DNA of 64,000 bases. Origin: Vibrio furnissii CIP 102972. Its GTDB lineage: Bacteria; Pseudomonadota; Gammaproteobacteria; Enterobacterales; Vibrionaceae. Location of the stretch: the NCBI RefSeq assembly GCF_000176175.1, contig NZ_ACZP01000018.1:212252-276251 (forward strand), read 5' to 3'. Shown here in pieces: positions 8,550 to 17,527 of the stretch. The notes below the pieces were generated by a model. It was given only the letters and a program-made list of their open reading frames with translations. It did not search any database and had not been told where the DNA came from. The position numbers were made by a program, and so were the translations under genes. The number at the start of each line of letters is the position of its first letter. Within the stretch, counting starts at the first letter, position 1.

Positions 8550-11500
8550 TCAAACATGCGTTGAAATGGACCAAATGGTGCTCGGCTGGATTTGTGGCGC
8601 TGGCGATGATCCTCACGCTGGCCATTGCGGGCTTGGTGTTCACCAATCAAGGCTTGAATGTAATGGTCTGGGGCGCGCAGCAGGCGCTACCGCAGTTGTC
8701 GGTCGGTGCGACGCAAGGTGCGCTGTTTCCTCGCTTTACCTTGCAGCAAGTACGCTTCCATGATCCAGAAGGACACATCGACACTCAGGTCGAACGGTTA
8801 ACGCTGGCAGTCAAAGCCAGTTGCTTGCTTGATCCGGTGGTGTGTATCAATGAAGTGGCCGTCAGCGGCCTGCATTTCAATATGCCGACGCTGCCGGCAT
8901 CGTCGGATGAACCGACGCCACCGGCCAAACCGGTGACGCGCATCGCCACTCCCGTGCCGATCAAACTGGGTCGTCTGGTGCTAGATGACATTCATCTCAA
9001 CGTGCTGGGCCACCAGATTGACTGGCAACACTTTGCGACCAGCGCGACGTTTCAGAGTAACCGCCTGCGCATCGGTCAGACCGATTGGCACGGCGTGCGC
9101 ATTGCGCTGGCGCAGGCCAGCGAACCCGAGGCCGCCACGGCCCCTGCGCCGGTTGAACCGGCTCAAGACATCGAGCTGCCCGCCGTCATCATTCCCTTGC
9201 GAGTGGAACTGAGCCGCTTTGATCTGCGAGATTTTACGCTGGCGCAAGAGACGCCGATTCAAATTCATCATCTGGGGCTCCAAGCCAACGCGTTTCAGTC
9301 GCAGGTCAATGTCGACACGCTAGAACTCGACATGCCGCAGGTAGTCGCCAAGCTCAACACACAAGTCACCTTGCGTGGCGACTACCCATTGTCGCTCGCC
9401 CTCAATGCGACGGTGAAACAGGCGGAAGCCCAAGGACAAACCTTGGCGCTGCAAGCGAGTGGCAGTGTCGCTGACTTAACACTCAAAGCGCAGCTCGGTG
9501 GCCGTGCGGAGGCGAACCTCTCCGCGCAATTGCAACCGCTGAAACGCGCGCTGCCGTTTGACATTGCCATTGAACAACTGAAAGCGCAGTGGCCACTGGT
9601 AGAGCAAGGCGAGTACTTTGTTCAAGCGCCGCACATCGGCGCTCAGGGCTCACTCAACGGCTATCACATGACGCTGCAAACTCATCTCCAAGGCCAAGCA
9701 ATACCCAACGTGGATGTGGCGTTGCAAGGCGAAGGCAATTTGCAGCACATCGCCCTCAACACGCTGAACGTGCAGACGCTGGGCGGAACCATTCAGGGAC
9801 AAGTCAGCGCCGATTGGAGCGCGCTGGCGAAGTGGCAGGCGTCGCTCAATCTGAATCAAATTCAACCGGGGTTGCAGTGGCCGGAAGCCGAAGGCGTGAT
9901 CAGTGGAGACATCGCCACGTCAGGTCAATTGACCAAGCAAGGCGGCTGGCAGATTGAGCTGCCAACGTTGGCGATTCGAGGCATCGTGCGGGATTACCCG
10001 TTGGACATTAACGGCACGCTCAGCGCATCGGATGTCAGTGGCAACGGAGAATTTAAGTTTACGACGCCGGGGCTGACGTTGGCTCACGGGCCAAACCAAG
10101 TGACCGCGCAAGGCCAACTGGATACTGATTGGCGGCTTGGATTATCGCTGGATTTACCAGATTTAGCCAAAAGTGTGCCCGATTTACACGGCAAAGTGAT
10201 TGGCGATGTGACGCTATTGGGGCCGCTCAAGACGCCGAAAGTCAAACTGGCGCTCGATGCCGACAGCTTGGCGTGGCAGAAAGAGGCCACGGTGAAGCAC
10301 GTCACACTGGTGGGCAACGTGACCCCGATGCCGGTGCCGCAAGGCGATGTAAGGCTACGCATCAGCGACATTCAATATCAAGATCAGCGCATCGACAGCG
10401 TGAGCTTGGTTGCCGCAGGCGGGCAGCAGCAACATGAACTGACACTGGATGTGGCATCAGACATTGTCTCCACGCAGATCGCGATCAGTGGTAGTTTGCT
10501 GACACAGCCGTCGATGCGTTGGCAGGGCCGCTTGGAACGCGCGCGCATTGAATCGCAGCAGGGCGTGTGGTCGCTCAATCAACCCACGGCGATTGACGCC
10601 AACATCGATCAGCAGAATGCGACCATAGCGGCGCACTGCTGGCTGCAAGCGGGGTCGTCGCTGTGTCTCGATAAACCCGCCACGGTCGGCACGCGCGGTG
10701 AAGCGCAGTTGTCCATCAACCAGTTTGATTTCTCACAGGTGAGCGCGTTTTTGCCTGCCGAAACGCAATTGCGTGGCTCGGTTGATGCGGATGTGTGGGC
10801 CCAATGGGCCCCAGAGCAGCCGCCTCAAGTCAAAGCCAAAGTTCGTCTGCCGCAAGGCCATGTCGAACAGAAATTCGATCAGCCACTGCATGTGGGTTGG
10901 GATGACATTGAACTCAACGCGACGCTGCTTAAAAACCGCTTGGAGGCCGATTGGCGATTGGATATCACCGACAACGGCGACATCAGCGGTAAATTGATGA
11001 TTCCCGACGTCACCGTGCAGGACAAACAGATGCAGGGCGGGCTCAAGCTGACGACCTTCAACATCGATTTTCTTGCGCCGTTGATTGGTGAGTACAGCGA
11101 AGTGAAATCCAACATTGAAACCGACCTGACCTTCAGTGGTGCGATGTTACATCCGCAGGTCAAAGGCCGTTTCAACGTCAGTGACATGGTGGTGCGTGGT
11201 GACATTTCGCCCGTTGAAATCAACGACGGCACGGTGGCGCTTTTATTCAATGGCTATGACGCCACGCTCAATGCAGACATACAAACCACCGACGGGTTGC
11301 TGAATGTCACCGGGGATGCCAACTGGCAACAACTCGACGACTGGCGCGTCAACGCGCATGTCGGTGCGGCGTCGTTGTTGGTGGATATGCCGCCGATGGT
11401 GAAGATGAAGGTGGTGCCGGATTTGACGCTGGCCATTCGTCCACAACTGGCCAAAATCGACGGCTCAATCGCATTGCCGTGGGGGCGTATCGTGGTGGAA

Positions 11501-12301
11501 GAGCTGCCACCAAGCGCCATTGGGGTGTCGAAAGATCAAGTGTTGGTGAATGCGGATCTGCAACCGGTGTCTGAACAAAGCGCGATTCCGTTTGATGTCG
11601 AAACCAATGTCAGCATCGTGATTGGGGATGACTTTAGACTCAATGCGTTTGGTTTGTCGGGCGGCTTAGTTGGTCGTTTGCAAGTGAGCCAAAAAGACAA
11701 AGGCCCCTTTGTGACCGGTGAGGTGAACATTCAGGGCGGCCAGTATCGTTCGTTCGGCCAAGATTTGATCATTCAAGAAGGCAAAATTTTGATGAATGGT
11801 CCGGTGGATCAGCCGTACGTGTCGATCAAAGCGATTCGTAACCCGGATAACACGCAAGATGACGTGGTTGCCGGGGTGCAGGTGACGGGGCCGGCGGATG
11901 AACCGACGGTGTCGATTTTCTCTGAGCCGTCGATGCCTCAGGCCAACGCGCTGTCTTACTTGCTGCGTGGTCAGGACATTGATGGCGAAACTGGCGGCAA
12001 TGCCATGACCACCACGTTGATTGGTTTGAGCCTTGCGAAAAGCGGGAAAGTGGTTGGCCAGATTGGCGAAGAGCTCGGTGTGCAGGATTTGCAATTGGAT
12101 ACTGCCGGTTCTGGCGATGATTCGCAGGTGACGGTGAGTGGTTACATTCTGCCGGGCTTGCAAGTGAAGTATGGTGTGGGTATTTTTAACTCGGTGGGCG
12201 AGTTTACCGTTCGCTACCGGTTAATGAAGGATCTCTATCTGGAAGCGGTGTCGGGCATCGACAGTGCGGTGGATCTGTTGTACCGCTTCGAGTTTAACTA
12301 A
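8546..12301 (+). CDS. tamB: Translocation and assembly module inner-membrane subunit TamB
   Basis: A 1251-residue AsmA-like protein anchored by one N-terminal helix (about 15-36) that spans the periplasm as a long hydrophobic-grooved beta-taco to meet TamA. The C-terminal DUF490/TamB domain is clear from GQYRSFGQDLIIQEGKIL, the VSIKAIRNPDN segment, ALSYLLRGQDIDG and the final YRLMKDLYLEAVSG. The family is linked to phospholipid movement between membranes as well as autotransporter assembly. It overlaps tamA by four bases. The length is typical (E. coli 1259). Confidence 0.94.
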   Translation: MIKHALKWTKWCSAGFVALAMILTLAIAGLVFTNQGLNVMVWGAQQALPQLSVGATQGALFPRFTLQQVRFHDPEGHIDTQVERLTLAVKASCLLDPVVCINEVAVSGLHFNMPTLPASSDEPTPPAKPVTRIATPVPIKLGRLVLDDIHLNVLGHQIDWQHFATSATFQSNRLRIGQTDWHGVRIALAQASEPEAATAPAPVEPAQDIELPAVIIPLRVELSRFDLRDFTLAQETPIQIHHLGLQANAFQSQVNVDTLELDMPQVVAKLNTQVTLRGDYPLSLALNATVKQAEAQGQTLALQASGSVADLTLKAQLGGRAEANLSAQLQPLKRALPFDIAIEQLKAQWPLVEQGEYFVQAPHIGAQGSLNGYHMTLQTHLQGQAIPNVDVALQGEGNLQHIALNTLNVQTLGGTIQGQVSADWSALAKWQASLNLNQIQPGLQWPEAEGVISGDIATSGQLTKQGGWQIELPTLAIRGIVRDYPLDINGTLSASDVSGNGEFKFTTPGLTLAHGPNQVTAQGQLDTDWRLGLSLDLPDLAKSVPDLHGKVIGDVTLLGPLKTPKVKLALDADSLAWQKEATVKHVTLVGNVTPMPVPQGDVRLRISDIQYQDQRIDSVSLVAAGGQQQHELTLDVASDIVSTQIAISGSLLTQPSMRWQGRLERARIESQQGVWSLNQPTAIDANIDQQNATIAAHCWLQAGSSLCLDKPATVGTRGEAQLSINQFDFSQVSAFLPAETQLRGSVDADVWAQWAPEQPPQVKAKVRLPQGHVEQKFDQPLHVGWDDIELNATLLKNRLEADWRLDITDNGDISGKLMIPDVTVQDKQMQGGLKLTTFNIDFLAPLIGEYSEVKSNIETDLTFSGAMLHPQVKGRFNVSDMVVRGDISPVEINDGTVALLFNGYDATLNADIQTTDGLLNVTGDANWQQLDDWRVNAHVGAASLLVDMPPMVKMKVVPDLTLAIRPQLAKIDGSIALPWGRIVVEELPPSAIGVSKDQVLVNADLQPVSEQSAIPFDVETNVSIVIGDDFRLNAFGLSGGLVGRLQVSQKDKGPFVTGEVNIQGGQYRSFGQDLIIQEGKILMNGPVDQPYVSIKAIRNPDNTQDDVVAGVQVTGPADEPTVSIFSEPSMPQANALSYLLRGQDIDGETGGNAMTTTLIGLSLAKSGKVVGQIGEELGVQDLQLDTAGSGDDSQVTVSGYILPGLQVKYGVGIFNSVGEFTVRYRLMKDLYLEAVSGIDSAVDLLYRFEFN

Positions 12302-12347
12302 TCGCTGGCTGACGATCGCAAGCCGAATGACATCAGGGAGAAAAGCT

Positions 12348-12695
12348 GTGCAGCATCTGGTCTTTGTTTATGGCACGTTGCGTCAAGGTGAGAGTAACCA
12401 CAATTACCTGACCGACGGTGAACTGCTGGGGCGTTTTGATACGTTGCCTGAGTATGCCCTTCATGATCTCGGTCCTTATCCGGGATTGGTCGCGGGCCAT
12501 CAGTCGATTCATGGCGAAGTCTATCGCGTTGATGAAGCGACACTCGCCAAGCTCGATATTCTGGAAGATGTACCGGTGGAATATCGGCGTGAGACCATCG
12601 AGACGCCGTATGGCATGGCGTGGATTTACATCTACCAAGATGCCAGTCGCCTTGATGCGATCATCGATTCCGGTGACTGGTGTCAGAGAATCTAA
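12348..12695 (+). CDS. ytfP: Gamma-glutamylcyclotransferase-like protein (YtfP family)
   Basis: A 115-residue protein of the AIG2/GGCT fold. The N-terminal FVYGTLRQGESNHNYL is the substrate-binding loop of this superfamily, and the later HDLGPYPGLV and EDVPVEYRRETIETPYG match YtfP/BtrG-like proteins. GTG 12348 was chosen: GGGAG lies just upstream, and the product then begins VQHLVFVYGTL like family members; the longer frame overlaps tamB. The reaction in this subgroup is not firmly known, gamma-glutamyl amine cyclotransfer being the general chemistry. Third gene of the tamAB operon. Confidence 0.85.
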   Translation: MQHLVFVYGTLRQGESNHNYLTDGELLGRFDTLPEYALHDLGPYPGLVAGHQSIHGEVYRVDEATLAKLDILEDVPVEYRRETIETPYGMAWIYIYQDASRLDAIIDSGDWCQRI

Positions 12696-12784
12696 ATCTT
12701 TACACTGATTTACATTTCATTTACAAGGTCTGACCCAAAAACGTCCATACTATTGATATGGTTACCTATAAAGGAGACGATATC

Positions 12785-13132
12785 ATGAAGAAAGGTTGGT
12801 TAATGGCAGTGGCCGTCACCGTGATGGCCGGTTGTAGCATGAATCCAGATACCACGGCGTTTAACGCGGCAGATTGGCAATCTTATGGCTATGACCAAGG
12901 GACTCATGGGCGTGTGGCGATGAATTTCGACCAACAGAAAGCGACGTCGGATATGATTGCCAGCTATCAGCAAGGGTATGCGCAAGGCCTGCAACAGTAC
13001 TGCGCTCAGGATCCGGTTGCCCTCGGGAAAGCGCAACGTGCCTATTTGGGTGTGTGTGATGCGCAAAACCCCAATTTCCGCGCTCAATTTTCTGAGGGGT
13101 TATGGTGGGATGATGGTGCCAGCCTCGACTAA
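12785..13132 (+). CDS. DUF2799 lipoprotein
   Basis: A 115-residue predicted lipoprotein: a lipobox ending MAGC places the lipidated cysteine near residue 17. The mature part holds a DUF2799 pattern: DWQSYGYDQGTHG, then SYQQGYAQGLQQYC and CDAQNPNFRAQFSEGL. An AAAGGAG site seven bases before ATG 12785 fixes the start. The second residue after the Cys is Met, not Asp, so sorting to the outer membrane is expected. Function is unknown. It probably has its own promoter in the gap after ytfP and ends at a bidirectional terminator. Confidence 0.82.
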   Translation: MKKGWLMAVAVTVMAGCSMNPDTTAFNAADWQSYGYDQGTHGRVAMNFDQQKATSDMIASYQQGYAQGLQQYCAQDPVALGKAQRAYLGVCDAQNPNFRAQFSEGLWWDDGASLD

Positions 13133-13173
13133 GTCGAGCACTATGTCAGGTTCATTTCGCAGCCTGTCGACGT

Positions 13174-13202
13174 AAAAAAGCCAGCAAATTGCTGGCTTTT
13201 TA
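13174..13202. terminator. Bidirectional terminator between the DUF2799 gene and ppa
   Basis: A perfect inverted repeat (AAAAAGCCAGCAA / TTGCTGGCTTTTT) with A and T flanks on both sides, lying between two converging genes. Confidence 0.9.
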
Positions 13203-13223
13203 GATCGTCTGACGTCGAAACGC

Positions 13224-13754
13224 TTATTTTTGTTGAGCGCGCTCGTAAGAAGTCAGGATTTCAGCGCGAGCTGAAGCTGCATCTTCCCAACCGTCAACTT
13301 TCACCCACTTGCCTGATTCAAGCTCTTTGTAACGCTCGAAGAAGTGAGTGATTTGTGCTTTTAGAAGTTCTGGCAGATCGTTCACATCTTGAATGTGGTC
13401 GTACTCTTTCGACAGTTTAGAGTGCGGTACCGCAACAACTTTCGCGTCTTCACCAGACTCGTCTGTCATTTTCAGGACGCCAACTGGGCGGCAGCGAATC
13501 ACTGAACCTGGGATCAGTGGGTATGGCGTTGGGACCAATACGTCTACCGGGTCACCGTCTAGAGACAGGGTGTGGTTCACGTAACCGTAGTTACATGGGT
13601 AGAACATTGGCGCAGACATGAAACGGTCTACGAACACAGCGCCAGAATCTTTGTCGACTTCGTATTTGATCGGATCCGCGTTGGCTGGGATTTCGATTAC
13701 AACGTAGATGTCATCAGGAAGCGATTTGCCTGCTGGCACATTGTTTAAGCTCAT
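13224..13754 (-). CDS. ppa: Inorganic pyrophosphatase (family I)
   Basis: Cytoplasmic Mg-dependent hydrolysis of pyrophosphate to two phosphates, pulling biosynthetic reactions forward. The 176-residue length equals the usual enterobacterial and vibrio enzyme. Active-site residues are visible: the signature DGDPVDVLV with Asp66, Asp68 and Asp71, the FYPCNYGYV segment and the C-terminal WVKVDGWEDAASA. ATG 13754 gives this standard N-terminus (MSLNNVPAGK) and has an AAAGGAAAA ribosome site; the 11-codon extension is rejected. Its 3' end shares a terminator with the converging lipoprotein gene. Confidence 0.96.
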   Translation of the reverse strand: MSLNNVPAGKSLPDDIYVVIEIPANADPIKYEVDKDSGAVFVDRFMSAPMFYPCNYGYVNHTLSLDGDPVDVLVPTPYPLIPGSVIRCRPVGVLKMTDESGEDAKVVAVPHSKLSKEYDHIQDVNDLPELLKAQITHFFERYKELESGKWVKVDGWEDAASARAEILTSYERAQQK

Positions 13755-13950
13755 TAAGTTTTCCTTTTTCTGTTGGCCGGACTTCAAAAAATCGAGACTT
13801 ATTATTATTCAAGTTGCGCTGAGGTGCAAAAATCAACACTCAGTTACGCCGAGAGTTTACTCTCAAATTGACTGATTCCCAAATAAACCTCAGCCGAATC
13901 ACGCCACCGAGCGGCCGCGCATGGCTAACTGCTTGAATTTCTGTGAAGCG

Positions 13951-13976
13951 AAAAAAAGCGCCGCATGTGCGACGCT
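13951..13976 (-). terminator. Terminator after fbp
   Basis: On the minus strand an eight-base stem with one G-U pair (AGCGTCGC / GCGGCGCT) is followed by seven T, starting eight bases after the fbp stop. Confidence 0.8.
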
Positions 13977-13983
13977 CAGTGAT

Positions 13984-14994
13984 TTAATCGGGGTTGGCTT
14001 CGAGGAATTCTTCGACTTTCGCCACCATGCGCTTCGAACCGACGAAGAACGGCACACGCTGGTGCAACTCGGTCGGTTTGATGTCCATGATACGGTTCAC
14101 GCCATCCGATGCGGTGCCGCCAGCTTGCTCAATCAAAAAGGCCATCGGGTTGCACTCATACAACAGACGCAGTTTGCCGTTCGGGTGGCTTTGCGTGCTC
14201 GGGTAGAGGTAGATGCCGCCTTTGAGCAGGTTGCGGTGGAAATCTGCCACCAAGGAACCGATGTAGCGAGAGGTGTAAGGACGACCATCTTCCGGCACAT
14301 TTTCCTGACAGTATTTGATGTACTTTTTCACGCCGGTTGGGAAACGAATGTAGTTGCCTTCGTTGATCGAGTAAATCTTCCCGTTTTCTGGAATGCACAT
14401 GTTTTCATGCGACAGGCAGAATGAGCCAATTGACGGGTCGTAAGTAAAGCCGTTCACGCCATTGCCGGTGGTGTACACCAGCATGGTAGATGAACCATAA
14501 ATCACGTAACCCGCGGCGACTTGTTTATTGCCCGGTTGCAGGAAATCTTCCGCAGTTGGTGGACCGCCCACCGGTGAAATACGGCGGTAAATCGAGAAAA
14601 TGGTTCCCACGGACACGTTCACATCGATGTTCGATGAGCCGTCAAGCGGGTCCATCAGCACGACGTATTTGGCGTTTTTGTTCAGCTCTTTATTGAACGC
14701 GACGGCTTCATCTTCTTCTTCACTCGCCACGCCACACACTTGGTCGCGCGCTTCGAGAGCGGATTTGAATTTTTCGTTCGCATACACATCAAGCTTCTGT
14801 TGTTCTTCACCTTGAATATTGTCGTTACCTGACGCGCCAGTAATGTCGGCTAGGCCCGCTTTGTTGATTTCGCGGTTGACAATTTTCGCAGCAAGACGAA
14901 TCGATGCCAGTAGGGAGGATAGTTCACCACTTGCATGGGGGAAGTCATGTTGCTTCTCAACAATGAACTCACCAAGGGTGCGCATCTCAGACAT
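13984..14994 (-). CDS. fbp: Class 1 fructose-1,6-bisphosphatase
   Basis: Gluconeogenic hydrolysis of fructose 1,6-bisphosphate to fructose 6-phosphate in the cytoplasm. The 336-residue protein has the metal and phosphate binding motif MDPLDGSSNIDVNV (Asp115, Asp118), the GNDNIQGEEQQKLDVYAN region and the C-terminal GKLRLLYECNPMAFLIEQAGG, all diagnostic of class 1 FBPase. It stands alone, divergent from mpl, with its own terminator. Confidence 0.97.
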   Translation of the reverse strand: MSEMRTLGEFIVEKQHDFPHASGELSSLLASIRLAAKIVNREINKAGLADITGASGNDNIQGEEQQKLDVYANEKFKSALEARDQVCGVASEEEDEAVAFNKELNKNAKYVVLMDPLDGSSNIDVNVSVGTIFSIYRRISPVGGPPTAEDFLQPGNKQVAAGYVIYGSSTMLVYTTGNGVNGFTYDPSIGSFCLSHENMCIPENGKIYSINEGNYIRFPTGVKKYIKYCQENVPEDGRPYTSRYIGSLVADFHRNLLKGGIYLYPSTQSHPNGKLRLLYECNPMAFLIEQAGGTASDGVNRIMDIKPTELHQRVPFFVGSKRMVAKVEEFLEANPD

Positions 14995-15253
14995 GTTCTT
15001 TCCTTAACACTAATTTTTTGGGGGAGTTTGTCGGCGCCGTGACGGGTTCTTTGGGGGGAACTTATTTGCACTCGCGCCTAGCGACGATTTTAGGGGGTAG
15101 ATCTTTTTATGGGTAATGAAGTAACAGACGGAGATCTCAATTTGTTTGTCGACTTTTTGGAAATTACATTGCTCTGATTTGTGGTGCTCGCTTTTGCGAT
15201 GCGAATCAGGATAATGGAGTGCAATACAAAACAGTCGTAATGAGGCTAGGTTT

Positions 15254-16624
15254 ATGCACATTCATATTCTGGGAATTTGTGGCACATTCATGGGCGGTGT
15301 CGCCATGTTGGCTCGCCAGTTAGGCCATAAAGTGACCGGTAGTGACGCCAATGTTTACCCACCAATGAGCACCATGTTGGCATCGCATGGCATTGACATC
15401 ATCGAGGGATTTGATCCGGTTCAATTGGAGCCGAGGCCTGATCTGGTGGTGGTTGGCAACGCCATGAGCCGGGGCAATCCATGTGTGGAATATGTGCTGA
15501 ATCATAACCTGCGTTACACCTCGGGCCCGCAATGGTTGCAAGACCATCTTTTATACGATCGTTGGGTACTGGCGGTTTCGGGAACGCACGGAAAAACGAC
15601 CACTTCGAGCATGTTGGCGTGGGTACTCGAACATTGCGGTTACCAACCTGGCTTTTTGGTCGGCGGCGTTCTGGGAAATTTCGGCATTTCAGCCCGTTTG
15701 GGCGAAAGCATGTTTTTCGTGGTTGAAGCGGACGAATACGACAGTGCTTTTTTCGATAAGCGTTCGAAGTTCGTTCACTACCATCCGCGCACTTTGGTGA
15801 TGAATAACCTAGAGTTCGATCATGCGGACATCTTCGATGATCTGGAAGCGATTAAGCGTCAATTTCACCATTTAGTGCGTACCGTGCCGGGCAATGGCCG
15901 CATTCTGGCACCGCGTCAAGATGCCGCGTTAGCTGATGTGTTGCGTCGTGGTTGTTGGAGCGAAACCGAGTTTTCGGGCGAGCAGGGCGAATGGCAAGCG
16001 GAGAAAATCTGCAAAGATGGCTCGCAATTCCATGTGTTACACCAAGGCGAACGTGTTGGCACCGTGACGTGGGATTTGGTGGGCGAGCATAACGTGAATA
16101 ATGCGCTGATGACCATCGCGGCGGCGCGTCATGTCGGCGTGACGCCAGATCTGGCGTGTGAGGCTTTGGGTTCTTTCATCAACACCAAACGTCGTTTGGA
16201 GCTGAAAGGTACCGAAAATGGTGTCACAGTGTACGACGATTTTGCCCATCATCCGACTGCGATTGAACTGACGCTGGAAGGGCTGCGTAATAAAGTCGGC
16301 GACCGTAAAATCATTGCTGTGCTGGAACCCCGTTCCGCGACCATGAAATTGGGCGTGCACAAAGAAACCTTAGCGGCATCGCTGGCGGCGGCCGACTCGG
16401 TTTACCTGTTCCAACCCAGTAACATTCCTTGGGCGGTGCAGGATGTGGCTGACCAATGTTCGCAACCGGCGCACGTGAGCGACAACATGGCCGAGTTTGT
16501 GGCGCAAATTTGCCAAGAAGCCCAGCCGGGCGACCAAATTTTGGTGATGAGCAACGGCGGCTTTGATGGCATTCACGGCAAACTGCTGGCAGCGCTGAAA
16601 GCCAAAGCGCAGCAACCGGCTTAA
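15254..16624 (+). CDS. mpl: UDP-N-acetylmuramate:L-alanyl-gamma-D-glutamyl-meso-diaminopimelate ligase
   Basis: Cytoplasmic murein recycling: reattaches salvaged tripeptide to UDP-MurNAc, returning it to peptidoglycan synthesis. The 456-residue protein has the Mur-ligase order: an N-terminal UDP-binding domain starting MHIHILGICGTFMGG, the ATP-binding GTHGKTTT loop (110-117), EADEYDSAFFDKRSKF in the central domain, and a C-terminal domain with YDDFAHHPTAI and EPRSATMKLG. The GICGTFMG start separates Mpl from MurC. ubiX follows 25 bases later and is probably cotranscribed. Confidence 0.96.
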   Translation: MHIHILGICGTFMGGVAMLARQLGHKVTGSDANVYPPMSTMLASHGIDIIEGFDPVQLEPRPDLVVVGNAMSRGNPCVEYVLNHNLRYTSGPQWLQDHLLYDRWVLAVSGTHGKTTTSSMLAWVLEHCGYQPGFLVGGVLGNFGISARLGESMFFVVEADEYDSAFFDKRSKFVHYHPRTLVMNNLEFDHADIFDDLEAIKRQFHHLVRTVPGNGRILAPRQDAALADVLRRGCWSETEFSGEQGEWQAEKICKDGSQFHVLHQGERVGTVTWDLVGEHNVNNALMTIAAARHVGVTPDLACEALGSFINTKRRLELKGTENGVTVYDDFAHHPTAIELTLEGLRNKVGDRKIIAVLEPRSATMKLGVHKETLAASLAAADSVYLFQPSNIPWAVQDVADQCSQPAHVSDNMAEFVAQICQEAQPGDQILVMSNGGFDGIHGKLLAALKAKAQQPA

Positions 16625-16649
16625 CTCAAACAGTGAATTTGCGAACCCT

Positions 16650-17273
16650 ATGACGAAACAACCCAAAGCCATTACCCTCGCGTGGACGGGGGCTTCCGGC
16701 GCGCCGTATGGCCTGCGCCTGTTGCAGTGCCTCTTGGCAGCCGATTATACGGTCTATTTGCTCATCTCTTCGGCTGCGCGCGTTGTGCTGGCGACCGAAC
16801 ATGGGCTGAAACTCCCCGCCGGCCCCGAAGCGGCCAAAGCGGCATTGGTTGCCCATGTCGGGTGCGACCCCGACAAGTTGGTGGTGTGCGGCAAAGACGA
16901 TTGGTTTTCTCCCGTGGCGTCGGGGTCTGCGGCGCCCAAACAGATGGTGGTGTGTCCTTGTTCGGCCGGTAGTGTGGCAGCGATTGCGCACGGCATGTCG
17001 GACAATTTGATCGAACGTGCTGCCGATGTGGTGATGAAAGAGCGTGGTCAACTGCTGCTGGTGGTGCGTGAAACGCCGTTCTCGACGCTGCATCTTGAAA
17101 ACATGCACAAGCTGTCACAAATGGGCGTGACCATCATGCCCGCGGCTCCGGGGTTTTATCATCAACCGCAGTCGATTGATGACCTGATCGATTTTCTCGT
17201 GGCGCGCATTCTCGATCACCTAGGCATTGAACAAACGCTGGTTGCACGGTGGGGATACGACCAACGCGTGTAG
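16650..17273 (+). CDS. ubiX: Flavin prenyltransferase UbiX
   Basis: Prenylates FMN with dimethylallyl phosphate to make prenyl-FMN, the cofactor of the UbiD decarboxylase in ubiquinone synthesis. The 207-residue protein has the FMN-binding WTGASGAPYGLRLL near the N-terminus, the VVCPCSAGSVAAIAHGMSDNLIERAADV segment and the C-terminal RETPFSTLHLENM and PAAPGFYHQPQS, all typical. The start was taken as the ATG after GAACCCT; no strong ribosome site is visible, and coupling to mpl is likely. The neighbouring thiamine operon is separated by its riboswitch leader. Confidence 0.93.
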   Translation: MTKQPKAITLAWTGASGAPYGLRLLQCLLAADYTVYLLISSAARVVLATEHGLKLPAGPEAAKAALVAHVGCDPDKLVVCGKDDWFSPVASGSAAPKQMVVCPCSAGSVAAIAHGMSDNLIERAADVVMKERGQLLLVVRETPFSTLHLENMHKLSQMGVTIMPAAPGFYHQPQSIDDLIDFLVARILDHLGIEQTLVARWGYDQRV

Positions 17274-17310
17274 TCGCTTTTTCACGCGAATCGAATTACA
17301 ATCCGTAGCA

Positions 17311-17456
17311 CTCATCGGGGAGCTCACCATTCATCACGTGAATGGCGCTGAGATCAAGCCTAGCTTGGGACCCGCATTAGTCGCAAAGGTCGTGCGTATC
17401 GCCCATCTTTGCGGTTAGACACCTGAACCAGATAATGCTGGCGTAGGAATTGAGCT
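17311..17456 (+). promoter_or_regulatory. TPP riboswitch (THI element) ahead of thiBPQ
   Basis: Conserved aptamer parts appear in the right order: GGGG then a short stem, GGCGCTGAGAT (17344-17354), GGGACCCGC (17367-17375), a long P3a-type stem, then ACCTGAACCAGATAATGCTG and GCGTAGGAA. CTCA at 17311-17314 and TGAG at 17451-17454 close P1. The distance from here to the thiB start is about 70 bases. No obvious T-rich terminator lies between, but CTCTC (17492-17496) can pair with GAGAG (17517-17521) of the ribosome site, suggesting control of translation. Confidence 0.92.
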
Positions 17457-17527
17457 GGGTTTGCGACACCGATTAACGAACGAATCACATCCTCTCAAAC
17501 CTGTGCCGCTCAAAAGGAGAGCGAGCC

